This document shows, one piece after another, positions 15,432 to 21,757 of a DNA stretch of 21,757 nt. Both the position numbers and the translations under genes were made by a program. How positions within the stretch are numbered: the stretch's first letter is position 1; each line of letters opens with the position of its first letter. Under the pieces are notes generated by a model, which worked only from the letters and a program-made list of their open reading frames with translations, searched no databases and had not been told where the DNA came from. Location of the stretch: NCBI GenBank assembly GCA_964628455.1, contig CAZVPD010000052.1:1-21757 (forward strand), written 5' to 3'. Origin of the DNA: JAQVWU01 sp964628455. Lineage in GTDB: Bacteria; Bacillota; Clostridia; Oscillospirales; CAG-272.

Positions 15432-16922
15432 TCACCTGAATGTTATATTCACCGCGTATTCATTCCGGCTGATGTTTGCTGCTGAAGAGTCGGCAACACG
15501 GATTCCGTTTACAAAAAGACCGTCAATGAGGACGTTTTCCACGTTGTTTTCGGGTGAAAATCCGGTAAATGAAGAAGACGGCATGGGGACTTCATCGTCT
15601 TTCATGATATAAATGTCGCGGTATACGATGTCATGAATGCGACCGTGTTCGATTTTCTTCATAAAGAGAGTGGAATCTAAAACAGGCGCCGCGATCAGCA
15701 GCGGATATCTGACCTGATCCGGTGGAATATAAGGTGCGCTCATGTCGTGCTGATAAACATCGGACAACTGGTATTTTGAATATTCAATCCTGATGTTCCG
15801 GAATTCGATGTGATGAATCTCCGCTCTGTTGTGATGCTGAATATCAAGATTCACCGAAGAACCGTGAATAATGTCGCAGTCTTCAAAAATAATATTCCGA
15901 TATTCGGGAGCGCAGGTTTCGGCTCCTATCTCGAGTGCGCGTCCCCAGTCGCACCATATCACACATGACCGAACGATGATATTCTCGTTGTTCCTGTGGT
16001 CCCAGCCGCAAATGCCTTTTATCACCATACAGTCGTCGAAATTACGCAGAAAACAATTTTGAATGGTACAATTTGCGCTGTTGAATATATCGATACCGTC
16101 CGAATTATACCTCCACATGCCGATCGTTTTCATATTGTCTATAACGACATTGTCGCAGTTTGCCGGTATAACGGTGAATGTCGAAGAATCACGGCAGATT
16201 ATTCCTTTGATCACGACATTCCGACAGTTATAAAAACGAATACATCCGTTCAGTACTTTATTTCGTTCTAAAACGGATGTGATTTCATCATTTGTCTTCA
16301 TTTGCGAGTCGAAATCATCAGGCAGCAGGCTTGTATCGCTGTAACGCAGTTCGTAGCTGTCATCAAGTATACCGTAACCTATAACTTTGACATCCGAGGA
16401 ATTCATTGCCATAACCGATCCGTAAACAACAGCCCCGGCATCGATAAAAACCGTCTGACGGCTATGCAACAGAATCAGTCCGGGGCGATGTATACCCGGA
16501 GGGAAATAAATCAGGCTGTCATCTTCATGAGATACATGAAAATCCGATAACGGATTATAAAAAATATGGAGGGCGTAATGGAATCCGTCCAGTTCCACAG
16601 TATATTGTCCGGAACTTTTCAAGGTAAAACCGATGTTTCTCCCGTCAGATTCCGTCAAGATTCCTTTGTTCAAAGGCCGGACGACAACCTCATTGAAATC
16701 GCGATCCGAGGTAATCCGGACAGATATCGGTTCGTCCGCTTCAAAACCGAAAAACGAAGCTGATTCCGTCTGGTTTAACGGACGCTGAAATCCCGGCCAT
16801 ACCGTATTATAGGGCAGGGCAGAAACACGCGCTTCGTATAATCTGACCGGAACACCGTTCAAAGTGACGGTGTATCTCGTAGATTCGGGTTCGCCGTCAG
16901 GAAAGACAGGTATTTTTAACAT
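15432..16922 (-). CDS. Parallel beta-helix glycoside hydrolase, GH28-like, cytoplasmic
   Basis: A 496-residue protein with no signal peptide. The first roughly 125 residues look like a beta-sandwich (GFQRPLNQTESASFFGF), and FPPGIHRPGLILL leads into a right-handed parallel beta-helix of short repeated strands (‘NVVIKGI’, ‘NVVIDNM’, ‘NCTIQNC’, ‘NIIVRSC’, ‘NIIFEDC’). The acidic pair of polygalacturonase-like enzymes is visible in NSDGIDIFNS and NFDDCMVIKG. The GHG and RIK motifs of true GH28 pectinases are not seen; the corresponding region reads GRALEIGAE. The overall pattern also recalls GH49, so substrate prediction is unsafe: perhaps uronic-acid or dextran-like oligosaccharides. GGAGAG lies just before the ATG. 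It follows the solute-binding protein gene by 10 bp, which suggests it degrades sugars imported with it. Confidence 0.82.
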   Translation of the reverse strand: MLKIPVFPDGEPESTRYTVTLNGVPVRLYEARVSALPYNTVWPGFQRPLNQTESASFFGFEADEPISVRITSDRDFNEVVVRPLNKGILTESDGRNIGFTLKSSGQYTVELDGFHYALHIFYNPLSDFHVSHEDDSLIYFPPGIHRPGLILLHSRQTVFIDAGAVVYGSVMAMNSSDVKVIGYGILDDSYELRYSDTSLLPDDFDSQMKTNDEITSVLERNKVLNGCIRFYNCRNVVIKGIICRDSSTFTVIPANCDNVVIDNMKTIGMWRYNSDGIDIFNSANCTIQNCFLRNFDDCMVIKGICGWDHRNNENIIVRSCVIWCDWGRALEIGAETCAPEYRNIIFEDCDIIHGSSVNLDIQHHNRAEIHHIEFRNIRIEYSKYQLSDVYQHDMSAPYIPPDQVRYPLLIAAPVLDSTLFMKKIEHGRIHDIVYRDIYIMKDDEVPMPSSSFTGFSPENNVENVLIDGLFVNGIRVADSSAANISRNEYAVNITFR

Positions 16923-16932
16923 AAACTCTCCT

Positions 16933-18393
16933 TCATGAATTCATAGCCGTTTCGACAGCCTTCTCAATTGTTTTATTTATCTTTTCCGCGTTTTTTTCCA
17001 TTGCCGACGCAAAAGTTTTTGTTTTATTGCGGAAACAGTTGATAAATACTTCACGGACCGTTGTATACCAGATTGAATCGCCGAGATCCAGGGTTCGGTT
17101 TTTCTGAATGATATTCAGCATTTCCACCGATTCTTCGTCACGTATGAATTTATTGAGAAGAGCATTTTCATAATAAGCGGGAATGACATAGTTCTTTGTT
17201 TCGACAGCCAGCGCTTCCATTATGATGCTTGTCCGTTCGGCATCGGGAGCGCAGAAGGGAACTATATTAAGCCAGCCGTCACAGATTCTGGAATAATAAT
17301 CGGTCTGGTCTTCCGAATATTTGGGAAGAGGAATAATTCCGAAATCGGTTGTCATTTCACGCAGCGATTCGGCCGACCCGAAACCGCGCACCGTATAAAG
17401 TCCTTTATCTTCCATATAGAATCCGTTTGCTATGATCCGGTTTTTTTCGTCATAACCCAACGACAGAAAACTGTCATAATTGAATCCTTCCAATATCCAG
17501 TTGTCATAAAATGTTTCAATCAGCGATACCAGTTTATCATTTCCCGTAGCTGCAAAATACGGCAGATTATCACCGTCTTTATCTATCGTTTTGATACCGG
17601 CGCCTACCCACATAGACGGTATTAACATGTCATGTTCGTCAATAATACCATAGCGGTCGTTTATTGTCATTTCACCGTCACCGTCAATATCGGATATCGC
17701 TTCCATGGCGGTGGATAAGAATTTATCAAGCGTCCATGTACCTTTCACTACAAGGTCATACGGGTCATCCATATTGAGATTTTCCACAATGCCTTTATTA
17801 AAAAACACGCACATTGCTCCTGTAAACGCGTCCATGCATTCGTCGCTGTAAGCAAAATATAAAGTATCTCCTATTGTGAGTTCATCGTTAACATAATGGA
17901 TATACCAGTCTTTTGTAATATCGACATAAGTCAGGCTTTCAAGCGGCATGACATATCCTTCAAGCGCGCAGGAAAATGCGTCCCGCATAATGATGCGGCA
18001 AAGGTCAAAGTCATCGGACGCCGCCAACACGCTTTTTTTAAATGTCGAGGTCAAATCGGGATACCCCGGAACGTCACTTACTGCAAATGCCATGTTATAA
18101 CGCTCCGAAATGATGCGGTTACGTTTATAATAGGCATCATTTACTATATCGCCGTTTTCTTCGGCTACATGGGAAGGATTGCCTGCCATGGAGACAAACC
18201 GGAAAAGATAACCTTCCAGATCTTTATCGGGCAGATAATCGGCACTGTACCAATCGGTTTCCACAGCCGTTTCCGCAGCGGTTGAAACGAAAGCGGTTTC
18301 CGATAAAGAATCTGCTGTTTTTTCGGCGCATGCAATCAGGGGATATCCGGCAGTCAGGATCAACAATAAAAACGCGATGAATTTTTTGTTCAT
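16933..18393 (-). CDS. Extracellular solute-binding lipoprotein (ABC sugar transporter type)
   Basis: A 486-residue protein with a lipoprotein signal: basic MNKK, hydrophobic core LLLILTAG, and a lipobox LIAC with the lipidated Cys22. A Ser/Thr/Ala/Glu-rich tether (about 25-47) follows. The remainder has the size and Tyr/Trp/Asp-rich character of family 1 carbohydrate-binding proteins. A DIDGDGEMTINDRYG stretch is a calcium-loop-like segment (DxDxDG … ND), common in clostridial members. It would capture an oligosaccharide at the cell surface for an ABC importer, but no permease or ATPase gene is in the window, so these must be encoded elsewhere. First gene of the unit with the beta-helix glycosidase; AAAGGG is the ribosome site. 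The sugar is unknown. Confidence 0.88.
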   Translation of the reverse strand: MNKKFIAFLLLILTAGYPLIACAEKTADSLSETAFVSTAAETAVETDWYSADYLPDKDLEGYLFRFVSMAGNPSHVAEENGDIVNDAYYKRNRIISERYNMAFAVSDVPGYPDLTSTFKKSVLAASDDFDLCRIIMRDAFSCALEGYVMPLESLTYVDITKDWYIHYVNDELTIGDTLYFAYSDECMDAFTGAMCVFFNKGIVENLNMDDPYDLVVKGTWTLDKFLSTAMEAISDIDGDGEMTINDRYGIIDEHDMLIPSMWVGAGIKTIDKDGDNLPYFAATGNDKLVSLIETFYDNWILEGFNYDSFLSLGYDEKNRIIANGFYMEDKGLYTVRGFGSAESLREMTTDFGIIPLPKYSEDQTDYYSRICDGWLNIVPFCAPDAERTSIIMEALAVETKNYVIPAYYENALLNKFIRDEESVEMLNIIQKNRTLDLGDSIWYTTVREVFINCFRNKTKTFASAMEKNAEKINKTIEKAVETAMNS

Positions 18394-18463
18394 AAAGTTA
18401 CCCTTTCAATAAAAAATATCATAAGAATAAAAATAACATGAATGTTCCATCTCTGTTGCATAT

Positions 18464-18492
18464 ATATTAATACTTTTTTAACAAACTGTCAA
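18464..18492 (-). promoter_or_regulatory. Strong sigma-A promoter of the solute-binding protein / glycosidase unit
   Basis: On the minus strand, perfect TTGACA (complement of 18487-18492), 17-bp spacer, TAATAT (complement of 18464-18469), about 70 bp upstream of the ATG. The opposite strand of this 197-bp gap must also serve the divergent phosphatase gene, for which I see no clear promoter. Confidence 0.75.
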
Positions 18493-18590
18493 GAGAACGA
18501 ATCTTCAAAAATAAAAAAATATTAAATAAAGACTGCCGGACATGAAAAACAATTTGTAATGACAAAAAAACAGAAACAGGTAAAATATAA

Positions 18591-19610
18591 ATGATAACGC
18601 TGCTGACTCCCATGAAGGGTGAAAGTTTATCCCTGCATACCCCCGAGCAGAAAATGTTCATCGAAGAAAATGAAAAACGCGCATTTACGGACGGAACTCT
18701 GTCCTTTCAATGGGATAACCTTGTTCGTGCCGGCCATGACCGTTCTGTTCCGGAACCTGTCTTATTTTCCTGGGAAACAGAATCCGATACGGTTACTTTG
18801 TTTATCTCGACAAACTCCGATATGCAAAACGCACGATCTTTTTCCGTCAGCACGGGGAAAAGACATTTTGAAATATATAATCTGAATATCGGAACGGATT
18901 ATTGGTGGCGCGTGAAAAGCGCGGAAGAAGCAAGCCCGGTTTATTCGTTTTCTGTCCCTTATGAAACGCCGCGCGGGATTTATATAGACGGCGTCACAAA
19001 TGTAAGGGATATCGGAGGATATAAAACTATATCGGGCAAAAGAATCCGTCAGAATATGGTATATCGCGGATCGGAACTTGACACACATGTGATAATTTCC
19101 GATAAAGGTATAAAAACTTTCTGTGAAGGATTAAAGATCAAAACGGAGCTTGATATGCGCGGAGAAGCTGTCGGCATAATAACCGAAGGTTCCATTGCTT
19201 CAGAAGGTATCGAATGGAAGCTTATCCCGCTCTGCCCGTATGACGATATTTTTATATCGGAGAATAAAAAGCAATACGGGTTATTTTTTAGGGAATTTTT
19301 ATTTCCGGAACGGTATCCGATTTATTTTCACTGCTGGGGAGGAGCGGACCGTGCGGGAACTTTCGCTTTTCTTTTAGGGGCTTTGCTTGGAATGGGATCG
19401 GATGATCTGATAAATGAATATGAGTGGACTTCTCTTTCGATATGGGGAATGCGTACACGAAACTATGATAAGTTTCAAAATTTTTTAAATAAACTGAATG
19501 ATTACGGGGATGAAAACGATTCGCTTCAACAAAAAACGGAGAATTTTATCCTTTCTGCCGGATTGACAAAAGGTGAAATACAGGAAATCAGAGAAATACT
19601 GCTGGAGTGA
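18591..19610 (+). CDS. Tyrosine-protein phosphatase (Y_phosphatase3-like) with N-terminal beta-sandwich-like region
   Basis: A 339-residue protein without a signal peptide. The catalytic half starts at NVRDIGG (137-143), the hallmark of bacterial Tyr_phosphatase3/PtpB-like enzymes. It continues through ELDMRGE (general-acid region, Asp188) and ends with the CX5R loop HCWGGADRAGT, with nucleophile Cys248 and Arg254. The usual loop is HCTAGKDRTG, so Lys is replaced by Ala and the Thr after Arg by Ala; the core Cys and Arg are kept. The first 125 residues hold strands ending in YWWRVKS, which resembles a fibronectin-III/phosphatase N-domain and probably binds ligand or partner. The target may be phospho-Tyr protein or a phosphorylated small molecule. 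The ribosome site is weak. It is divergent from the solute-binding protein gene. Confidence 0.85.
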   Translation: MITLLTPMKGESLSLHTPEQKMFIEENEKRAFTDGTLSFQWDNLVRAGHDRSVPEPVLFSWETESDTVTLFISTNSDMQNARSFSVSTGKRHFEIYNLNIGTDYWWRVKSAEEASPVYSFSVPYETPRGIYIDGVTNVRDIGGYKTISGKRIRQNMVYRGSELDTHVIISDKGIKTFCEGLKIKTELDMRGEAVGIITEGSIASEGIEWKLIPLCPYDDIFISENKKQYGLFFREFLFPERYPIYFHCWGGADRAGTFAFLLGALLGMGSDDLINEYEWTSLSIWGMRTRNYDKFQNFLNKLNDYGDENDSLQQKTENFILSAGLTKGEIQEIREILLE

Positions 19611-19619
19611 TTCACGATC

Positions 19620-19671
19620 CCGATAAATCACAAAATCATCAGAGAAGTATTTAATTAAAAATATTTATCGG
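19620..19671. repeat. 9-bp inverted repeat with 34-nt loop after the phosphatase gene
   Basis: CCGATAAAT (19620-19628) and ATTTATCGG (19663-19671) are perfect inverted arms, starting 10 bp past the phosphatase stop. The loop is long and AT-rich and no T-run follows, so a terminator role is doubtful. Confidence 0.35.
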
Positions 19672-19746
19672 AAATTCAGAAAATTTATTAGATTACAGTA
19701 GAAAAATTATTGATTATATGGTATGATAAATATGTAGAATAATATT

Positions 19747-19783
19747 ATCATTCTTTTGATGAATGATTTTTAAAAAGAATGAT
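19747..19783 (+). promoter_or_regulatory. Competing hairpins in the leader of the lysine-rich small gene
   Basis: ATCATTCTTTT (19747-19757) pairs with AAAAGAATGAT (19773-19783) in an 11-bp stem. The 5' arm's ATCATTC can instead pair with a second GAATGAT copy at 19761-19767, forming a 7-bp hairpin followed by TTTTT (19768-19772). The two folds exclude each other and end 8 bp before the GGAG ribosome site. Confidence 0.4.
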
Positions 19784-19803
19784 GAAAAAAGGAGTTGTGA
19801 TTA

Positions 19804-19911
19804 TTGAGCAATAAAAATCCGGATAAGTTAAAAAAGAAAAAGAATACAGCTGTGAAAAAATCCGTTAAATCTGCAAAGGAAAACAAAAAAAGTCCGGCAG
19901 CAAAACCTTAA
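19804..19911 (+). CDS. Small lysine-rich basic protein, 35 residues
   Basis: Encodes 35 residues beginning MSNKNPDKLKKKKNTAVKKS and ending KKSPAAKP; 13 of 35 are Lys, with only one Asp and one Glu, and Ala/Pro/Ser make up most of the rest. The start is TTG (19804-19806), 9 bases after GGAG at 19791-19794. An in-frame TGA at 19798-19800 rules out any further upstream start. The composition resembles the tails of bacterial histone-H1-like or other nucleic-acid-binding proteins, so RNA or DNA binding is a fair guess but no family is recognised. It precedes truA by 59 bp on the same strand and probably shares its transcript. The inverted repeats just upstream may control it. The ribosome site makes it likely real. 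Confidence 0.6.
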   Translation: MSNKNPDKLKKKKNTAVKKSVKSAKENKKSPAAKP

Positions 19912-19970
19912 ATACGGCATATATCACATATGTTGTACAGACCGTAATATCATAAAAAACGGAGATGGAC

Positions 19971-20708
19971 ATGTTTAATTATAAATTGACCATACAATAC
20001 GACGGCGGACGATATAAAGGATGGCAGAGACTCGGCGACAACGACAATACGATTCAGGATAAAATCGAAAAAGTATTGTCTGAAATGACCGGCAACCGGA
20101 CGGAAATATACGGAAGCGGAAGAACAGACGCCGGAGTCCATGCGCTTGCCCAGATTGCTAATTTTAAAACAGTCGAAAAAACAGACGTCTCCGGCATTAA
20201 GAATTATTTAAATAAATATCTTCCGCAGGATATCAGAGTGAAAGAAGTCAAAGAAGTTCCCGAGAATTTTCATGCCCGTTATAATGCAAAAAGAAAAACA
20301 TATCTTTATAAAATTTGTAATAACGAGGATATAAATCCTTTCATCAGAAAATACAGCATGCATGTCGAACATATTCTGGATATCGAAAAAATGATAGAAG
20401 CATCCCGCTATTTTATCGGAAGTCATGACTTTACCGCATTCTCAAATGCCAAGTCGAAGACAAAATCAATGATTCGTATAATATTTTCCATTGATATAAA
20501 AAAAGATTCCGATATGATTGAAATCAGGATGCTAGGCGATGGATTTCTGTATAATATGGCCAGAAAAATAGTCGGAACTTTGATTGATGCCAGATTAAAC
20601 GAAATAAGTCCGGAATGCATACCGGAAATTTTAAATTTAAAAGAACGAAGCAGAATCGGCTGTCTTGCTGATGCATGCGGGTTATATCTGGAAAAAGTGG
20701 AATTCTGA
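19971..20708 (+). CDS. truA: tRNA pseudouridine(38-40) synthase (TruA)
   Basis: Isomerises uridines 38-40 in the anticodon stem-loop of tRNAs to pseudouridine. I start at the ATG at 19971 (245 residues), 6 bases after GGAG at 19961-19964, because the in-frame ATG at 19965 overlaps that ribosome site; the two differ by two residues. The N-terminal strand MFNYKLTIQYDG and GWQR are typical. The catalytic Asp53 lies in GSGRTDAGVHAL, and the later family segments are seen: FHARYNAKRKTYLYKI, SHDFTAFSN, and GDGFLYNMARKIVGTLI. Length is normal for bacterial TruA. The gene downstream is on the opposite strand. No terminator with a U-tract is evident immediately after the stop. Confidence 0.96.
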   Translation: MFNYKLTIQYDGGRYKGWQRLGDNDNTIQDKIEKVLSEMTGNRTEIYGSGRTDAGVHALAQIANFKTVEKTDVSGIKNYLNKYLPQDIRVKEVKEVPENFHARYNAKRKTYLYKICNNEDINPFIRKYSMHVEHILDIEKMIEASRYFIGSHDFTAFSNAKSKTKSMIRIIFSIDIKKDSDMIEIRMLGDGFLYNMARKIVGTLIDARLNEISPECIPEILNLKERSRIGCLADACGLYLEKVEF

Positions 20709-20920
20709 TATTATCTAAAAGTAATCCGATAACATGAATTTCAGATAAACGGTATATTGCATACAGAGAATTTGATTTATAATATCATATAATCGCATAT
20801 GGATTGCCGTTTGTCAACAAAAATAAAATTTTTGAAAAATGCAGATAAAACTTGAGTCTCATTTTCAAAGTATTGCAAATAATCCATCATAGCCGAGAAG
20901 CAGATTTTGGCGATCAAAGA

Positions 20921-20957
20921 AAAAATATAAAAAGATACACCGTTTTAAAGGTGTATC
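20921..20957 (-). terminator. Intrinsic terminator of the CsbD / GlsB unit
   Basis: GATACACC (20934-20941) and GGTGTATC (20950-20957) form a perfect 8-bp stem with an 8-nt loop. Read on the minus strand it is followed by TTTTTATATTTTT (A-rich 20921-20933) and lies 28 bp past the GlsB-like stop. The rest of the 276-bp gap back to truA holds no gene I can support. Confidence 0.85.
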
Positions 20958-20984
20958 CGGATAAATTATCAAATTTGTGTCTGG

Positions 20985-21239
20985 TTATCTTTTTCCCCGG
21001 ATTGCTCCGAATAAAAAGAGCAAAACCGCAGCACCGCCGACAGCGACCAGGAAAGTATAAAAATTAAAACCGGTCATACCCTGTATGCCTATAAGATTTA
21101 GCAAAAAAGTTCCCGCAAAAGCACCGATTATACCGACTATAATGTTCGCTATCAAACCCATGCTTTTGTTGTTTTTTGTCAATATGCTGGCAATCCAGCC
21201 CGCAAAACCACCTAAAATGATCCAAGGCAACCAATCCAT
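20985..21239 (-). CDS. GlsB/YeaQ/YmgE-family stress membrane protein (transglycosylase-associated)
   Basis: An 84-residue, very hydrophobic protein with three predicted membrane segments (about residues 3-20, 26-52 and 60-80). Gly-rich turns (LGGFAGWIAS, VGIIGAFAGTFLL) are characteristic of the Transglycosylase-associated protein family (PF04226), and it has a basic end, RGKR. The family is linked to general envelope, acid or oxidative stress in several bacteria; the biochemical role is unknown and no transglycosylase activity is implied. It follows the CsbD-like gene by 2 bp, so the pair is one operon and translation is probably coupled, since its own ribosome site (AGAGAG) lies inside the end of that gene. 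A terminator follows. Confidence 0.9.
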   Translation of the reverse strand: MDWLPWIILGGFAGWIASILTKNNKSMGLIANIIVGIIGAFAGTFLLNLIGIQGMTGFNFYTFLVAVGGAAVLLFLFGAIRGKR

Positions 21240-21241
21240 AA

Positions 21242-21472
21242 TTATCTCTCTTTCTTTTCCTCGATGATGCGGTTGATTATTCCAGCGATATTATTTTTTG
21301 TTTTATCTGCTTTTCCGGATATCTGCATGCTTTTTCCGAAATCTGCTTTTATATTCTGGATTTTCCCTTTTAACTCCAATTTTTCGCTGCCGGTAATTTT
21401 ACCGACCGTTTCTTTCATATTCCCGGAAAATTTTTCTTTGTAAAAACCGAATTTTTTCTTAAAATTATTGAT
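21242..21472 (-). CDS. CsbD-family stress protein, apparent ATC start
   Basis: A 76-residue, Lys-rich (17 Lys) soluble protein of the CsbD-like family. FSGNMKETVGKITG and EKLELKGKIQN are the paired ‘G-x-x-K-E-x-x-G-K-x-T-G … G-x-x-Q’ segments of that fold. The reading frame follows a perfect AGGAGG, and seven bases later the codon is ATC (21470-21472); no ATG, GTG or TTG lies between the ribosome site and residue 19. The first in-frame ATG (residue 19) would cut into the CsbD core and has no good ribosome site. ATC therefore looks like the start, either as a rare initiator or as a single-base change from ATG. It is cotranscribed with the GlsB-like gene. CsbD proteins are general-stress proteins of unknown biochemistry. 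Confidence 0.8.
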   Translation of the reverse strand: MNNFKKKFGFYKEKFSGNMKETVGKITGSEKLELKGKIQNIKADFGKSMQISGKADKTKNNIAGIINRIIEEKKER

Positions 21473-21525
21473 ATGAATTCCTCCTGTTAAAATTGTTAAA
21501 TAGATTTGTGGATCTTTCTGTATCT

Positions 21526-21554
21526 ATTATAATCTAATTCAAATGATTTGTCAA
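21526..21554 (-). promoter_or_regulatory. Perfect consensus sigma-A promoter of the CsbD / GlsB unit
   Basis: On the minus strand, TTGACA (complement of 21549-21554), exactly 17 bp, then TATAAT (complement of 21526-21531). All twelve hexamer bases match consensus. Leader of about 45 nt to the AGGAGG site. Confidence 0.85.
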
Positions 21555-21664
21555 TATATATTAATAATAATAACGATAATAAATATTCTGTAAATCAATA
21601 ATACTATAATATTCAAACGAATTGTTAAATATAAAACACACCGTATAAAAATTTAAATAAAACA

Positions 21665-21693
21665 TTGACAAACAAAAAGAAATAATATATGCT
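21665..21693 (+). promoter_or_regulatory. Promoter for the gene starting at the right edge
   Basis: TTGACA at 21665-21670, 17-bp spacer, TATGCT at 21688-21693, about 50 bp before the ATG at 21746. It is divergent from the CsbD promoter across an AT-rich gap. Confidence 0.6.
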
Positions 21694-21745
21694 TGGTATA
21701 GTAAAATATTATTAATAATGAACAAAACCGTGAAAGGAATATATA

Positions 21746-21757
21746 ATGTATATTCAA
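21746..21757 (+). CDS. Start of an unidentified gene, cut by the window end
   Basis: Only four codons (MYIQ) are visible. The start is supported by GAAAGGA at 21732-21738, seven bases upstream, and by the promoter at 21665-21693. Nothing can be said about the product. Confidence 0.5.

Noticed and set aside
15410..15432. AACCGGA/TCCGGTT hairpin at the glycosidase stop as its terminator
   Set aside because: No T-run on the minus strand; the terminator at 15266-15328 is far stronger.
15228..15485. 85-codon plus-strand frame between the glycosidase and ABC-F genes
   Set aside because: Runs through the terminator hairpin at 15273-15328 and into the glycosidase 3' end; no convincing ribosome site or family.
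17896..18285. 129-codon open frame antisense to the solute-binding protein gene
   Set aside because: Embedded in the lipoprotein coding region with no ribosome site or family features.
20790..20818. Minus-strand TTGACA at 20813-20818 as a promoter toward truA
   Set aside because: No good -10 at 16-18 bp, and it would only drive antisense into the end of truA.
20852..21067. 71-codon plus-strand frame after truA
   Set aside because: Crosses the CsbD/GlsB terminator and the GlsB-like gene in antisense; no ribosome site.
1..21757. CRISPR array, insertion sequence, prophage, toxin-antitoxin or defence island
   Set aside because: No regularly spaced repeats, transposase, integrase, phage structural or nuclease/toxin families were seen on either strand.

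Overview
The window reads as a fragment of a low-to-moderate G+C Bacillota chromosome, most likely an uncultured Clostridia lineage. The reasons are a WalK/YycH/YycI cell-wall signalling cluster, a MurA, AGGAGG-type ribosome binding sites, TTGACA/TATAAT promoters, T-tract terminators and the protein families present. I see no rRNA, tRNA, CRISPR array, insertion sequence, phage gene or defence cassette. Gene order and base composition look like ordinary chromosomal DNA.

Layout. 1-2936 (+) is the end of an operon: the 3' part of a WalK-like histidine kinase, then YycH-like and YycI-like membrane-anchored proteins, joined by 8- and 14-bp overlaps. 3112-4401 (+) is murA, probably on its own promoter. 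4577-6160 (-) is a B12-binding/radical SAM protein of the DUF4080 type with a TTG start. 6290-7477 (+) is nagA, whose end overlaps by 4 bp the convergent 7474-11246 (-) operon ppx -> ppk1 -> TrmH/SpoU-family RNA methyltransferase. 11490-13347 (+) is a two-gene unit of an SDR oxidoreductase and a uroporphyrinogen-decarboxylase-like (MtaA/CmuA-type) protein. Its -10 box lies inside an imperfect palindrome. A two-way terminator separates it from 13433-15037 (-), an ABC-F ATPase whose second nucleotide site has lost all its usual catalytic residues.

15432-18393 (-) is a lipoprotein solute-binding protein followed by a parallel beta-helix glycosidase without a signal peptide. It starts at a strong promoter and ends at a strong terminator, and no permease genes are present. 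18591-19610 (+) is a tyrosine phosphatase with an N-terminal beta-sandwich-like region. 19804-19911 (+) is a 35-residue lysine-rich protein with a TTG start, followed by truA. 20985-21472 (-) is a two-gene unit: a CsbD-family protein that appears to begin with ATC, then a GlsB/YeaQ-family membrane protein. It is driven by a perfect consensus sigma-A promoter and closed by a terminator. A further gene begins at 21746 (+) and runs off the window.

How the genes fit together: the left part concerns envelope homeostasis and peptidoglycan precursor synthesis (Wal system, MurA, and NagA for amino-sugar recycling). The centre holds polyphosphate turnover linked to RNA methylation. The right part is carbohydrate uptake and processing plus general stress genes. 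I did not find a clear new multi-gene system. The most notable items are the multiply degenerate ABC-F site, the ATC-initiated CsbD gene, the palindrome at the SDR promoter and the small basic protein with competing leader hairpins.
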